Shown here in pieces: positions 1 to 7,351 of a stretch of 64,000 bases of DNA. The stretch is from assembly GCF_036014015.1 (NCBI RefSeq), contig NZ_CP107905.1:7378001-7442000 (forward strand), in the 5' to 3' direction. This stretch comes from Streptomyces sp. NBC_00457 (lineage in GTDB: Bacteria; Actinomycetota; Actinomycetes; Streptomycetales; Streptomycetaceae). The stretch's first letter is position 1, and every line of letters starts with the position of its first letter. The translations under genes and the position numbers were made by a program. The notes under the pieces were generated by a model that saw only the letters and a program-made list of their open reading frames with translations, did no database searches and was not told the origin of the DNA.

Positions 1-473
1 CGGCCTTCCTCGCCAACGTCCACCACGAGACCGGCGGCGGGCGCTACATCGTCGAGCAGAACCAGGCCAACTGGCCGTCGTACTGCGACACCACGCAGCC
101 GTACGGCTGCCCGGCGGGGCAGTCCGCGTACCACGGTCGCGGGCCGATCCAGCTCAGCTGGAACTTCAACTACAAGGCCGCCGGTGACGCGCTCGGCATC
201 GACCTGCTCCACAAGCCGGGGCTGGTGCAGAAGAACCCCGTCGTGGCGTGGAAGACGGGCCTGTGGTTCTGGATGACCCAGTCCGGCGCGGGCACCATGA
301 CCCCGCACAACGCCATGGTCAAGGGCAAGGGCTTCGGCCAGACGATCCGCAGCATCAACGGCGCCATCGAGTGCAACGGCGGCAACCCGGCCCAGGTGCA
401 GAGCCGGGTGGACACGTACAAGAAGTTCACCAAGATCCTCGACGTCAAGCCGGGCAAGAACCTCAGCTGCTGA
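1..473 (+). CDS. GH19 chitinase, C-terminal part (5' end outside window)
   Basis: The open frame runs in from the left edge (first full codon at base 3) and ends at TGA 471-473, giving 156 residues. It contains the family 19 chitinase core: the HHETGGG segment with the catalytic Glu, the YHGRGPIQLSWNFNY segment and the NGAIECNGG segment near the end. Such enzymes are secreted endochitinases hydrolysing beta-1,4-GlcNAc chains. The signal peptide and any carbohydrate-binding module would lie upstream and cannot be seen. A strong hairpin follows the stop, so this is probably the end of the transcript. Family call is secure; exact specificity is inferred. Confidence 0.93.
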   Translation, partial: AFLANVHHETGGGRYIVEQNQANWPSYCDTTQPYGCPAGQSAYHGRGPIQLSWNFNYKAAGDALGIDLLHKPGLVQKNPVVAWKTGLWFWMTQSGAGTMTPHNAMVKGKGFGQTIRSINGAIECNGGNPAQVQSRVDTYKKFTKILDVKPGKNLSC

Positions 474-476
474 GCC

Positions 477-514
477 GGTGCCGGACGCCCGTGAACTCCC
501 GGGCGTCCGGCACC
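477..514 (+). terminator. Strong GC-rich hairpin after chitinase
   Basis: A perfect 15-bp inverted repeat (arms 477-491 and 500-514, sequence GGTGCCGGACGCCCG and its complement) with an 8-base loop begins 3 bases after the chitinase stop. There is no T-run, which is usual for streptomycete terminators. Confidence 0.8.
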
Positions 515-569
515 CCAATGCCACACCCCTGCCGTAGCACCGCCCCCCACCCTCTTCGGAGCCGAATCC

Positions 570-1592
570 ATGAGACGTACCGCGCTGCTCGTCAGCGTCC
601 TCAGCCTCGCCGCCCTGGGTGCCACCGTCGGGCCGGCGCAGGCGGGGCCCGCACCCGCCGGCAGCGAGACCCGCGCCACCGCCTTCTCCGACCAGGAGCA
701 GGACACCGCCCTGAAGTTCTGGACCGACGCCCGGCTGAACGCCGCCAAGGAGGTGGCCGCGCCCGCCGCCTCGGAGGCACCGGCCGTCACCTCGTCCGTC
801 ACCGATGACCGCGGGCCTCGGCTGTCCGTCCCGCCGGTGGTCTTCCCGGACGCGGAGACCACCACGTCCGCCGCCGACGAGGCGCCGGTGTCCACGCTCG
901 CTTCCAAGCCGAAGGCCTGGAAGCGGGGCGGGCTGATTAGCAGGACCGCGGGCAAGGTGTTCTTCGAGAACGCCGCCGGCGGTCTGTTCTCCTGCTCGGC
1001 GACCGTCGCCAACAGCGAGAACAAGTCGGTCGTCCTCACCGCCGGGCACTGTGTGGTAGACGCCCGCACCGGCGAGGTCTTCCGCAAGTGGATCTTCATC
1101 CCGGGCTACCACAAGGGCGAGCGCCCACACGGCACCTTCACCGCCAAGGAGCTCTTCCACCTGAAGTCGTACGTGTCCAGCCAGGGCAATGCCAACTGGG
1201 ATGTCGCCTTCGCCACCCTGCGCAAGCGTGACGGCCGTCCGTTGGCCAGGGTCGTGGGTGGTGCGCAGGGCATCAAGTTCAATGGCCCGAAGGGGCGTTA
1301 CGTCCATTCCTTCGGCTACGGCGGTTCGCGCGCCGAGGGCAACGGCGAGCGGCTGAACCACTGCCAGGGCAAGGAACACCGCGACCTCGGGCGCCCCGGC
1401 TCCACCATGTGGGGCATCGACTGCGTGCAGACCGGCGGATCCAGCGGCGGTGCCTTCCTCGCCGAGTTCAAGGCCGACAAGGGTGTCGGCGTGCTGGTCG
1501 GCAACATCGCCGTCGGCACGGACGTCAGCGAGTACCACCCGCCTCTCGGCGACCGCGCCCGCAAGCTCTACAAGGCCGCGAGCAGGGCCTGA
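570..1592 (+). CDS. Secreted trypsin-like serine peptidase
   Basis: 340 residues with a signal peptide (RRTALLVSVLSLAALG...AQA, about residues 1-25), a variable pro-region to about residue 115, and a chymotrypsin/trypsin-fold domain. Catalytic residues seen: His160 in VVLTAGHC, Asp211 in NWDVAF and Ser292 in TGGSSGG. Cysteines near 142/161 and 265/285 could form disulfides. The ATG at 570 follows CGGAG at 557-561. The protein should act outside the cell, consistent with the neighbouring chitinase and sulfatase. GGSSGG rather than GDSGG resembles the V8-like/glutamyl peptidase side of the family, so cleavage preference is unknown. Confidence 0.88.
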   Translation: MRRTALLVSVLSLAALGATVGPAQAGPAPAGSETRATAFSDQEQDTALKFWTDARLNAAKEVAAPAASEAPAVTSSVTDDRGPRLSVPPVVFPDAETTTSAADEAPVSTLASKPKAWKRGGLISRTAGKVFFENAAGGLFSCSATVANSENKSVVLTAGHCVVDARTGEVFRKWIFIPGYHKGERPHGTFTAKELFHLKSYVSSQGNANWDVAFATLRKRDGRPLARVVGGAQGIKFNGPKGRYVHSFGYGGSRAEGNGERLNHCQGKEHRDLGRPGSTMWGIDCVQTGGSSGGAFLAEFKADKGVGVLVGNIAVGTDVSEYHPPLGDRARKLYKAASRA

Positions 1593-1654
1593 TCCCTGCC
1601 TGATCCCCGCCCGGGGGTGGCGTTCCCCTCGCTTCCCTGCCTCTGGGCTCCCCT

Positions 1655-1700
1655 GAACACCGGGCGCCGTCACGGGTTTTCGTGCCGGCGCCCGGTGTTC
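1655..1700 (+). terminator. Long terminator hairpin after peptidase
   Basis: Arms GAACACCGGGCGCCG (1655-1669) and its complement (1686-1700) are perfect, and the stem continues inwards as CACG/CGTG (1671-1674/1681-1684) across one mismatch; the loop is GGTTTT. The right arm is followed by GCCTTTTGCC, giving a short T-run. This looks like an efficient factor-independent terminator. Confidence 0.88.
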
Positions 1701-1733
1701 GCCTTTTGCCTGCCGGATCAATGGGCCGCCGAT

Positions 1734-1771
1734 CCGGAATAAATCCCGGATAAATTCCCGGAATAAATCCC
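1734..1771. repeat. AT-rich direct repeat GGAATAAATCCCG, copies upstream of sulfatase
   Basis: CCGGAATAAATCCCGG (1734-1749) is followed by the variant GGATAAATTCCCG and a third copy CCGGAATAAATCCC (1758-1771). The same element recurs at 4961-4975. It stands out from the surrounding GC-rich DNA and lies just upstream of the sulfatase start. It may be a regulator site or a leftover of duplication; neither is proven. Confidence 0.6.
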
Positions 1772-1823
1772 CCAGCACTTACGGGTGTTGACCGGCCCGG
1801 AATCCGGCTGCCACGCTTTCCAT

Positions 1824-3332
1824 ATGATTCGTACTCGTCAATTGCTGGCCCTGATAGTCGGCGGAGCGGCACTGGCTCTGGCGGCCCCGAGCGCAATGGG
1901 CGGGACAATGAACAGTCCCGCCGTCACCACACAGCCAATCGCGGCCGAGGCCGCGGCGGATAAGCCGAACATTGTCTACGTCCTCACCGACGACATGTCC
2001 TCGAACCTCCTGCCGTACATGCCGGAGGTTCGGAAACTTCAGTCGCAGGGCATGACGTTCAGCGACTTCGTGGTCAGCAACTCGCTCTGCTGCCCGTCCC
2101 GCGCGTCCATCTTCACCGGCCGGTACCCGCACAACACCGGAGTCCTCAGCAACGAGGGGCCGAACGGTGGGTTCGGCGCCTTCCACCGCGGCGGAGAGGA
2201 GCGGGACACCTTCGCCACGGCCCTTCAGGCCAAGGGCTACCGCACCGCCATGATGGGCAAGTACCTGAACGGCTACAGCCCGGGCGACACCGTCGCGGGC
2301 CAGAAGCCCTACGTACCGCCGGGCTGGAACCAGTGGGATGTCGTCGGCGGCGGCTACGAGGGCTACAACTACAAGCTCGCCCACAACCACCAGATCGAGT
2401 CGCACGGCGACAGGCCCAAGGACTATCTGACCGACGTGTTGAGCAAGAAGGGCACGGCGTTCGTCAGGAAGTCCGCGGCGGCGAACAAGCCGTTCATGCT
2501 GGAGATCGCGCTCTTCACGCCGCACGGCCCCTCTACGCCGGCGCCCCGCCACGAAAACGCCTTCCCCGGCCTCGAGGCGCCCCGCAGCCCCGCGTTCGAC
2601 AAACTGCCGACCAACGCCCCGCCGTGGCTGGACCGGCAGGACCGGCTGACCCAGCGCGAGAAGAACACGATCGACCGGAAGTTCCGCAAGCGCGCCCAGG
2701 CACTCCAGGCGGTCGACGAGATGATCGGGAAGCTGCGCAACGCCTTGACCAGGGCCGGCGTCGCCGACAACACCTACATCGTCTTCGGCTCCGACAACGG
2801 CTTCCACTTGGGCGAGTACCGCCTCAAGGCGGGCAAGCAGACCGCCTTCGACACCGACGTCCGGGTGCCGCTGGTGATCGCCGGACCCGGTGTCGCGGCC
2901 GGCAGGACGAGCAACGCCCAGGTGTCCAACATCGACCTCGCGCCCACCTTCCAGCGGATCGGCGGCGCCCCGGTGTCGTCCCGGGTGGACGGGCACAGCC
3001 TGCTTCCGCTCCTGGACGGCGGCTCTGACGCCAACTGGCGTACGACCAACCTGATCGAGCACCGCCGCGCCCCCAAGTCGCCGGGCGACCCCGACAACAA
3101 CGGCCGGGAGAGCATCAGCCCGCCGAACTACCACGCCCTGCGCACCAACTCCTACACCTACGTCGAGTACGGCAGCGGAGCGAAGGAGTACTACGACCTC
3201 CGTAACGACCCCTACCAACTGCACAACACGGTGGGGCAGCTCGGCGGAGCCCGACTGGACAACCTGCACGACGCGCTGACCCGACTCAAGAACTGCCGCG
3301 GTGACGGCTGTTGGAGCGCCGGGAACCCGTAG
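1824..3332 (+). CDS. Secreted sulfatase (arylsulfatase family)
   Basis: 502 residues from ATG 1824, chosen because it places a normal signal peptide (IRTRQLLALIVGGAALALAAPSA) at the N-terminus; an in-frame GTG at 1785 is possible but would bury it. No clear Shine-Dalgarno sequence is visible. Sulfatase hallmarks: metal-binding Asp pair in VLTDDMSS (about 55-57), the CCPSR motif at residues 89-93 whose first Cys would be converted to formylglycine, and GSDNGFHLGEYRL with metal ligands near the C-terminal third. The enzyme should hydrolyse sulfate esters, probably of polysaccharides or glycolipids, outside the cell. No formylglycine-generating enzyme gene is in the window. Confidence 0.92.
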   Translation: MIRTRQLLALIVGGAALALAAPSAMGGTMNSPAVTTQPIAAEAAADKPNIVYVLTDDMSSNLLPYMPEVRKLQSQGMTFSDFVVSNSLCCPSRASIFTGRYPHNTGVLSNEGPNGGFGAFHRGGEERDTFATALQAKGYRTAMMGKYLNGYSPGDTVAGQKPYVPPGWNQWDVVGGGYEGYNYKLAHNHQIESHGDRPKDYLTDVLSKKGTAFVRKSAAANKPFMLEIALFTPHGPSTPAPRHENAFPGLEAPRSPAFDKLPTNAPPWLDRQDRLTQREKNTIDRKFRKRAQALQAVDEMIGKLRNALTRAGVADNTYIVFGSDNGFHLGEYRLKAGKQTAFDTDVRVPLVIAGPGVAAGRTSNAQVSNIDLAPTFQRIGGAPVSSRVDGHSLLPLLDGGSDANWRTTNLIEHRRAPKSPGDPDNNGRESISPPNYHALRTNSYTYVEYGSGAKEYYDLRNDPYQLHNTVGQLGGARLDNLHDALTRLKNCRGDGCWSAGNP

Positions 3333-3350
3333 ATCCTTTTCCCCCAGACG

Positions 3351-3376
3351 CCCCCGCCGCGTAGTGTTGGCGGGGG
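3351..3376 (+). terminator. Hairpin after sulfatase
   Basis: CCCCCGCC (3351-3358) pairs with GGCGGGGG (3369-3376) across a 10-base loop, 18 bases after the sulfatase stop. Probable terminator. Confidence 0.6.
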
Positions 3377-3424
3377 CCGTCCGCATGCACTGGACGGGCC
3401 GGGCCGGGGTCGTCGGAGTGCGGG

Positions 3425-3502
3425 TGACGGGTGCTGATGGTCGACGGAGGATTCGTCCTGCGTACGGATGCCGGTGAGCGGACGACCGGTGGCGGCCGGT
3501 GA
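3425..3502 (+). pseudogene. 3' remnant of an OmpR-type response regulator gene
   Basis: The frame ending at TGA 3500-3502 reads GGFVLRTDAGERTTGGGR. GFVLR-T/V-D is the usual C-terminal end of winged-helix OmpR regulators (compare GVGFVLRVDNGPA at the end of the intact regulator at 6564-7262). Upstream, the frame hits a stop at 3425-3427 and the similarity stops at about 3446. The TGA overlaps the GTG start of the kinase in a GTGA junction, as in normal regulator-kinase operons. I infer that the regulator gene was deleted and only its last 15-20 codons survive. Confidence 0.6.
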
Positions 3503-4986
3503 AGCTCTCCACCCGGCTCGCGCTCACCGTCGGCGGCGGCGTACCCGTGCTGATCGTGGCCTGCGGATGGCTCCTGCTGAGCCTGATCACCGGTGACCTT
3601 CGCCAGCAGCAGGACGCCCAACTGCAGGCCCGTGCCACCGTCGTGGCCAAGAACACCAAGAACTACCTGGACGCGGCCCGGACCGGCCAGCCGGTCCTCG
3701 AGGAGGTCCGCCGACAGCGGCTCATCAAGTCCACCAGCGGCATGGGCGTACGGCTCACCGAACCCACGGGCACACTTCGAGCCGGTCCCCAACTTCCGCC
3801 CGCGGAGCTGCCGTACAGCGCGCCGAAACCGCTGAAGGTGACCGTCCAAGGCCGGGACTGGCTGGTCCTGTCGCTGCCCGTCGCGATCGACCGGGAGCGG
3901 GACCGGCCCAACCTCTGGCTGTTCGCACCGGACAGGGTCGAGGAGGAGCTGGCGCTGGTGCGCCAACGCGTGTACGCCGGGGCCGCGCTGGCCCTGCCGG
4001 TGGCGGGAGCGGCGGCCTGGGCCATCGCGACCCGGGCGGTGTTGCCGCTGCGCCGGCTGCAACGGCGTACCAGCGGACTCGACCCGCGCACCAGCTCCGC
4101 CCGGCTGGAGCACCGCCCCACCCGCATCGCCGAGGTCGACGACCTCGCGCTCACCTTGCAAACCGTGCTCAGCCGCTACGACGAGCAGGTGGCACGTACT
4201 GGGGAGGCGTTGGCCACGGCCCGGTCGTTCGCGGCGGCGGCCTCCCACGAGCTGCGTTCGCCACTGACGAGCATGCGCGCCAACCTGGATGTCCTGGCAG
4301 GGCCGTTCGAGCTCGACCCGGCGGAACGGGCGGAGGTGCTGGCCGAGTTGGTGGCCGAGCAGGAGAGGCTGGTCGGTCTGCTCACGATGCTGCGGACTCT
4401 GGCGCAGGGCGATCTGGTCGAGGCGGAGGCGTTCGCGCCGCTGGACCTGGGGGAGTTGGTGCACTCCTGCGTCGCCGGACTGCGCCGCGCCCACCCCGAG
4501 ACCGAGGTGTCCGTGCGGGCGGCGTCGGGACTGATCGTGCATGGCTGGGTGGAGGGCCTGCGCTCGGCGGTGGACAACCTGCTGACCAACGCCCGCGTGC
4601 ACGGCAGGGTCGGCGAACGTGCCGCCACCATCGCGGTGGCCCTGCGGCTGTCCGACCGGCCGGGCGAGCGGATCGCGGTACTCACCGTGGACGACGACGG
4701 TCCCGGCGTCCCGCCCGAACGGCGGGAGAAGATCTTCACCCGGTTCTGGCACGGTCCGGACAGCCCCGGCTCCGGGCTGGGCCTCACCCTTGTCGCCCAG
4801 CAGGTCGCCCTCCACCAGGGGGAGGTCTCGATCTCGGACCGCCCGGACGGGCAGCGCGGCACACGCTTCGAAGTGCGGCTGCCGCTGACCAGTGTGCGGG
4901 AGTTCGAGCACACACTGCCGTTGCTGCGCCGCGACTGGCTGAGCGGTGCGGCGGAGGCGTCCGGAATAAATCCCGCCCGAGGCTGA
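3499..4986 (+). CDS. Two-component sensor histidine kinase (orphaned)
   Basis: 495 residues. A membrane helix at the N-terminus (about 5-30) and a second near 155-175 flank an extracytoplasmic sensor loop; a HAMP-like linker (RAVLPLRRLQRRT) follows, then HisKA with phospho-acceptor His250 in ASHELRSPLTSMR, and HATPase_c motifs NLLTNA, DDDGPGVPPERREKIFTRFW and GSGLGLTL. The GTG start at 3499 overlaps the TGA of the response-regulator remnant, so the start is well fixed. No intact regulator gene is adjacent; the nearest is at 6564. The last codons (GINPARG) lie inside an imperfect duplicated sequence, so the native C-terminus may have been altered. Confidence 0.9.
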   Translation: MKLSTRLALTVGGGVPVLIVACGWLLLSLITGDLRQQQDAQLQARATVVAKNTKNYLDAARTGQPVLEEVRRQRLIKSTSGMGVRLTEPTGTLRAGPQLPPAELPYSAPKPLKVTVQGRDWLVLSLPVAIDRERDRPNLWLFAPDRVEEELALVRQRVYAGAALALPVAGAAAWAIATRAVLPLRRLQRRTSGLDPRTSSARLEHRPTRIAEVDDLALTLQTVLSRYDEQVARTGEALATARSFAAAASHELRSPLTSMRANLDVLAGPFELDPAERAEVLAELVAEQERLVGLLTMLRTLAQGDLVEAEAFAPLDLGELVHSCVAGLRRAHPETEVSVRAASGLIVHGWVEGLRSAVDNLLTNARVHGRVGERAATIAVALRLSDRPGERIAVLTVDDDGPGVPPERREKIFTRFWHGPDSPGSGLGLTLVAQQVALHQGEVSISDRPDGQRGTRFEVRLPLTSVREFEHTLPLLRRDWLSGAAEASGINPARG

Positions 4987-5052
4987 TTCCTGCTGGCTCG
5001 AATTCCTGTGCTGAATTAATCCCGCCCGGCGTCGATTATTCCTGCTGGGATT
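4961..5052. repeat. Imperfect tandem duplication spanning the kinase 3' end
   Basis: Two related units are seen: AATCCCGCCCG ... GATTCCTGCTGG ... GAATTCC (about 4969-5006) and AATCCCGCCCG ... GATTATTCCTGCTGG ... GATTCC (about 5017-5053). The first also carries the GGAATAAATCCCG element found at 1734-1771. The first unit supplies the kinase stop codon. Confidence 0.55.
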
Positions 5053-5079
5053 CCTTGAGAACGACACCTCCTCCTTGTC

Positions 5080-6003
5080 ATGGTTCCGGAGAGAGCTGCC
5101 GGACCGAGAAAGAGAGGAACGCCGACGTTGAACGGAACCACCGCGGTGGCCCACACGATGTGGCGTGCGCTGCACGTGTGGAAGCGGACGCTAGGCAAGG
5201 GCGTGCACACGCTTCCGGTGCCGCCGTCGACGGGAATCGGACTGAGTGTGCACGTCAGCGGTATCCTCGCCGTCCACGGGGGCCGCGGGGACACGCGGGA
5301 GACGATCCTGCTGCCGGAGGACGTCTGCGTCACCCCCGCGGAACCGAACCGGCCGCTGGTCGTGTCCCCGAGAGGGAACAGGCCCGCCGTGATCGCGTCC
5401 CTGGCAATTCCCGAGGCCATGGTGCGCCGGCTCCTCGGAGAGGAATTCCGGATGGAGGAGCGCCAGTCCCCGCACCCCTGTCCGGCGGTCACTTCCGACC
5501 CGGTGCTCGCCGAAATGGTGAAGGCGGTGGTGGCCGCCGGCGAACTCGGTGCCGACGACGTGTACGCGGACTCGGCGGCGCGTTTCATCCTCGCCCACCT
5601 TCGTAATCCGTGGTCGCGCGCCGCAGCCCCGAAGGAGCCGGCGGGCGGTCTCACCCCGCAGCAACTGGAGACCGTCACCTCGTACATGAGAGCCAACTTC
5701 GCGCTCCCCATCACGCTGGACGATCTCGCCGCCCTGGTCTCCTTCAGCCGCTTCCACTTCCTGCGCTGCTTCAAGAACGCCACGGGTGCCACGCCCTACC
5801 GGTATCTCACCGAGCTGAGGATCGCGTCGGCGCGGACGCATCTGGAGAACGGCACCGAGACCATCGCGGCCATAGGCCAGCGCTGCGGCTTCTCGGGCTC
5901 CGAGCACTTCTCCCGGAGCTTCCGCCGGGTCATGGGCTGCACACCGTCGCAGTACCGCGCGATGCGGTCCGAGTCGCCCGCGGCCAGGCGCTCTCCGGCA
6001 TAG
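5080..6003 (+). CDS. AraC-family regulator with cupin-type N-terminal domain
   Basis: 307 residues from ATG 5080. The N-terminal half (about 20-185) resembles the AraC ligand-binding cupin domain (AraC_binding_2/cupin_6), with MWRALHVWKRTLGKGVHTLPVP and an HGGRGD loop. The C-terminal 100 residues hold the two helix-turn-helix units: ITLDDLAALVSFSRFHFLRCFKNATGATPYRYL and IAAIGQRCGFSGSEHFSRSFRRVMGCTPSQYR. A TTG at 5128 has a better ribosome site (GAGAGGAAC at 5112-5120) than the ATG and may be the true start; the extra 16 residues are rich in charged residues. Likely regulates a nearby gene; target not evident. Confidence 0.87.
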   Translation: MVPERAAGPRKRGTPTLNGTTAVAHTMWRALHVWKRTLGKGVHTLPVPPSTGIGLSVHVSGILAVHGGRGDTRETILLPEDVCVTPAEPNRPLVVSPRGNRPAVIASLAIPEAMVRRLLGEEFRMEERQSPHPCPAVTSDPVLAEMVKAVVAAGELGADDVYADSAARFILAHLRNPWSRAAAPKEPAGGLTPQQLETVTSYMRANFALPITLDDLAALVSFSRFHFLRCFKNATGATPYRYLTELRIASARTHLENGTETIAAIGQRCGFSGSEHFSRSFRRVMGCTPSQYRAMRSESPAARRSPA

Positions 6004-6072
6004 AGTGCCCGTCGCTCCAGAGAGTTCCTCCCCCTGGATACGCTTACCGCGGCAGCGGGACGTGCACGCGAC

Positions 6073-6114
6073 GAGGGCATGACGGGTGAGGGCATGACCG
6101 GGTGAGGGCATGAC
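6073..6114 (+). promoter_or_regulatory. Three GAGGGCATGAC repeats and a possible 8-codon leader ORF
   Basis: GAGGGCATGAC occurs at 6073-6083, 6088-6098 and 6104-6114; the last contains the ATG of the next gene. The first ATG (6079) opens a frame encoding MTGEGMTG with TGA at 6103-6105, four bases before ATG 6110. It could couple translation to the HxlR gene, or simply reflect slippage duplication. Confidence 0.4.
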
Positions 6115-6514
6115 GAAGGAATCGCGCACCGAGTGGGACCCGTACGCCGGCGGCTGTCCGTCCCGCGACGTCCTGCACCGCATCGGCGACAAGTGGACCG
6201 TGCTCGTCCTCGGGGAGCTGGCGGAATCCGGAGCCAAGCGCTACATCGCTCTGCGCAGGAAGCTGGAAGGCGTGAGCGAGAAGATGCTCACGCGGACATT
6301 CCGCGCGCTGCAGCGGGACGGTCTGGTCCGCCGGACCATCCACCCGGAGATCCCACCCCGCGTCGAGTACGAGATCACCGAACTGGGCGCCACTCTGCGC
6401 GAGCCGCTGGTGGCGTTGAAGAACTGGTCGATCAGTCATATGAGTGACGTCATGGAGGCGCGGGCGGCCTACGACAGCCGCGGCGCTACGGGGTCCGGCC
6501 GGTCCGCGGGCTGA
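6110..6514 (+). CDS. HxlR-family winged-helix regulator
   Basis: 134 residues, the usual size for HxlR/MarR-like regulators. The family core is clear: GCPSRDVLHRIGDKWTVLVLGEL at the start (with the conserved Cys often used for redox or electrophile sensing at about position 16), KMLTRTFRALQRDGLVRRTIHPEIPPRVEYEIT as recognition helix and wing. It lies between the AraC and OmpR-type regulator genes. The target is not evident; HxlR genes usually control a divergent oxidoreductase, which is absent here. Confidence 0.9.
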   Translation: MTKESRTEWDPYAGGCPSRDVLHRIGDKWTVLVLGELAESGAKRYIALRRKLEGVSEKMLTRTFRALQRDGLVRRTIHPEIPPRVEYEITELGATLREPLVALKNWSISHMSDVMEARAAYDSRGATGSGRSAG

Positions 6515-6563
6515 GTGGCGACTGGCTTCGGACCAACGGGCAACGCCTTGAGAGGAGCGACGC

Positions 6564-7262
6564 ATGGCCGGCAGGGCCGGACGAGTTCTCGTGGCCGACG
6601 ACGACGTGAGCACGCGGCGTTCGCTGGAACGCGGACTCCGGCTGGGGGGCTTCGAGGTGACGCTGGCCGGTGACGGCCGCTCCGCGATGGAGTCGATGAA
6701 CAGACTCCGTCCGGACATCGTTGTCCTCGATGTCTGCATGCCTGACCTGAGCGGCATCGACGTGTGCCGGACACTGCGCGAGAACGGGGACGATGTGCCC
6801 GTGCTCATGCTCTCCGGACTGGACGAAGTGGCCGACAGGATCGCCGGGTTGCAGGCCGGCGGCGACGACTACCTGGTCAAGCCCTTCGCGCTCCAGGAAC
6901 TGACGCTGCGTCTGCACGCCCTCCTGCGCCGCCGCCCTCCCACCGCGACGGACCGGGTCCAGGTCGGCGGCCTGGTCGTGGAACCGTCCACCCGCCAGGC
7001 ATGGCTGGACGGACAGCTTCTGCACCTGACGCCCCGCGAGTTCCACCTTCTGGAGATGCTGGCCCGGAACGCGGGCCTGGTCCTGACCCGCGGCCAGCTG
7101 CTCGAACACGTCTGGGGCTACGACGCCCGCGTCCGTACGGACGCCGTGGACACGTTCGTCAGCTATCTGAGGCGCAAGACGGAGACAGACGGGCGTCCCC
7201 GCATCCTGCACACCGTGCGCGGTGTCGGATTCGTTCTGCGCGTGGACAACGGCCCGGCCTGA
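6564..7262 (+). CDS. OmpR/PhoB-type response regulator (no adjacent kinase)
   Basis: 232 residues. Receiver domain 6-118 with the acidic pocket (ADDD), phospho-acceptor Asp56 in VVLDVCMPD, Ser/Thr switch in MLSG and Lys in YLVKPF; winged-helix DNA-binding domain 135-230 ending HTVRGVGFVLRVD. The ATG at 6564 follows GAGAGGAGCGACGC. No histidine kinase gene follows; instead a ROK gene starts 90 bases downstream. It may partner the orphan kinase at 3499-4986, but cross-pairing is only inferred from proximity. Confidence 0.92.
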   Translation: MAGRAGRVLVADDDVSTRRSLERGLRLGGFEVTLAGDGRSAMESMNRLRPDIVVLDVCMPDLSGIDVCRTLRENGDDVPVLMLSGLDEVADRIAGLQAGGDDYLVKPFALQELTLRLHALLRRRPPTATDRVQVGGLVVEPSTRQAWLDGQLLHLTPREFHLLEMLARNAGLVLTRGQLLEHVWGYDARVRTDAVDTFVSYLRRKTETDGRPRILHTVRGVGFVLRVDNGPA

Positions 7263-7305
7263 ACGGCCCCGGTCACAAAGATTCCACAAGAACGGTCCCT
7301 ACTTT

Positions 7306-7341
7306 CCTTCTTGCGACAGGCGGGGGTCTGCCGCAAGAAGG
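7306..7341 (+). promoter_or_regulatory. Inverted repeat in front of ROK gene, right arm meets ribosome site
   Basis: CCTTCTTGCG (7306-7315) and CGCAAGAAGG (7332-7341) are perfect complements, and CAG/CTG extend the stem inside after one mismatch. The right arm runs directly into the G-rich ribosome site (AAGAAGGGGGGGCAGAA) before GTG 7352. It could be an operator for autoregulation, an RNA hairpin that hides the ribosome site, or a terminator for the upstream gene. Confidence 0.55.
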
Positions 7342-7351
7342 GGGGGCAGAA

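Noticed and set aside
1779..3659. 626-codon minus-strand frame across the sulfatase and kinase start
   Set aside because: No motifs, spans two genes with clear catalytic residues on the other strand; a GC-driven shadow frame.
3286..5175. 629-codon minus-strand frame opposite the histidine kinase
   Set aside because: Low-complexity Gln/Arg/Gly-rich sequence without family similarity; the kinase motifs on the plus strand are decisive.
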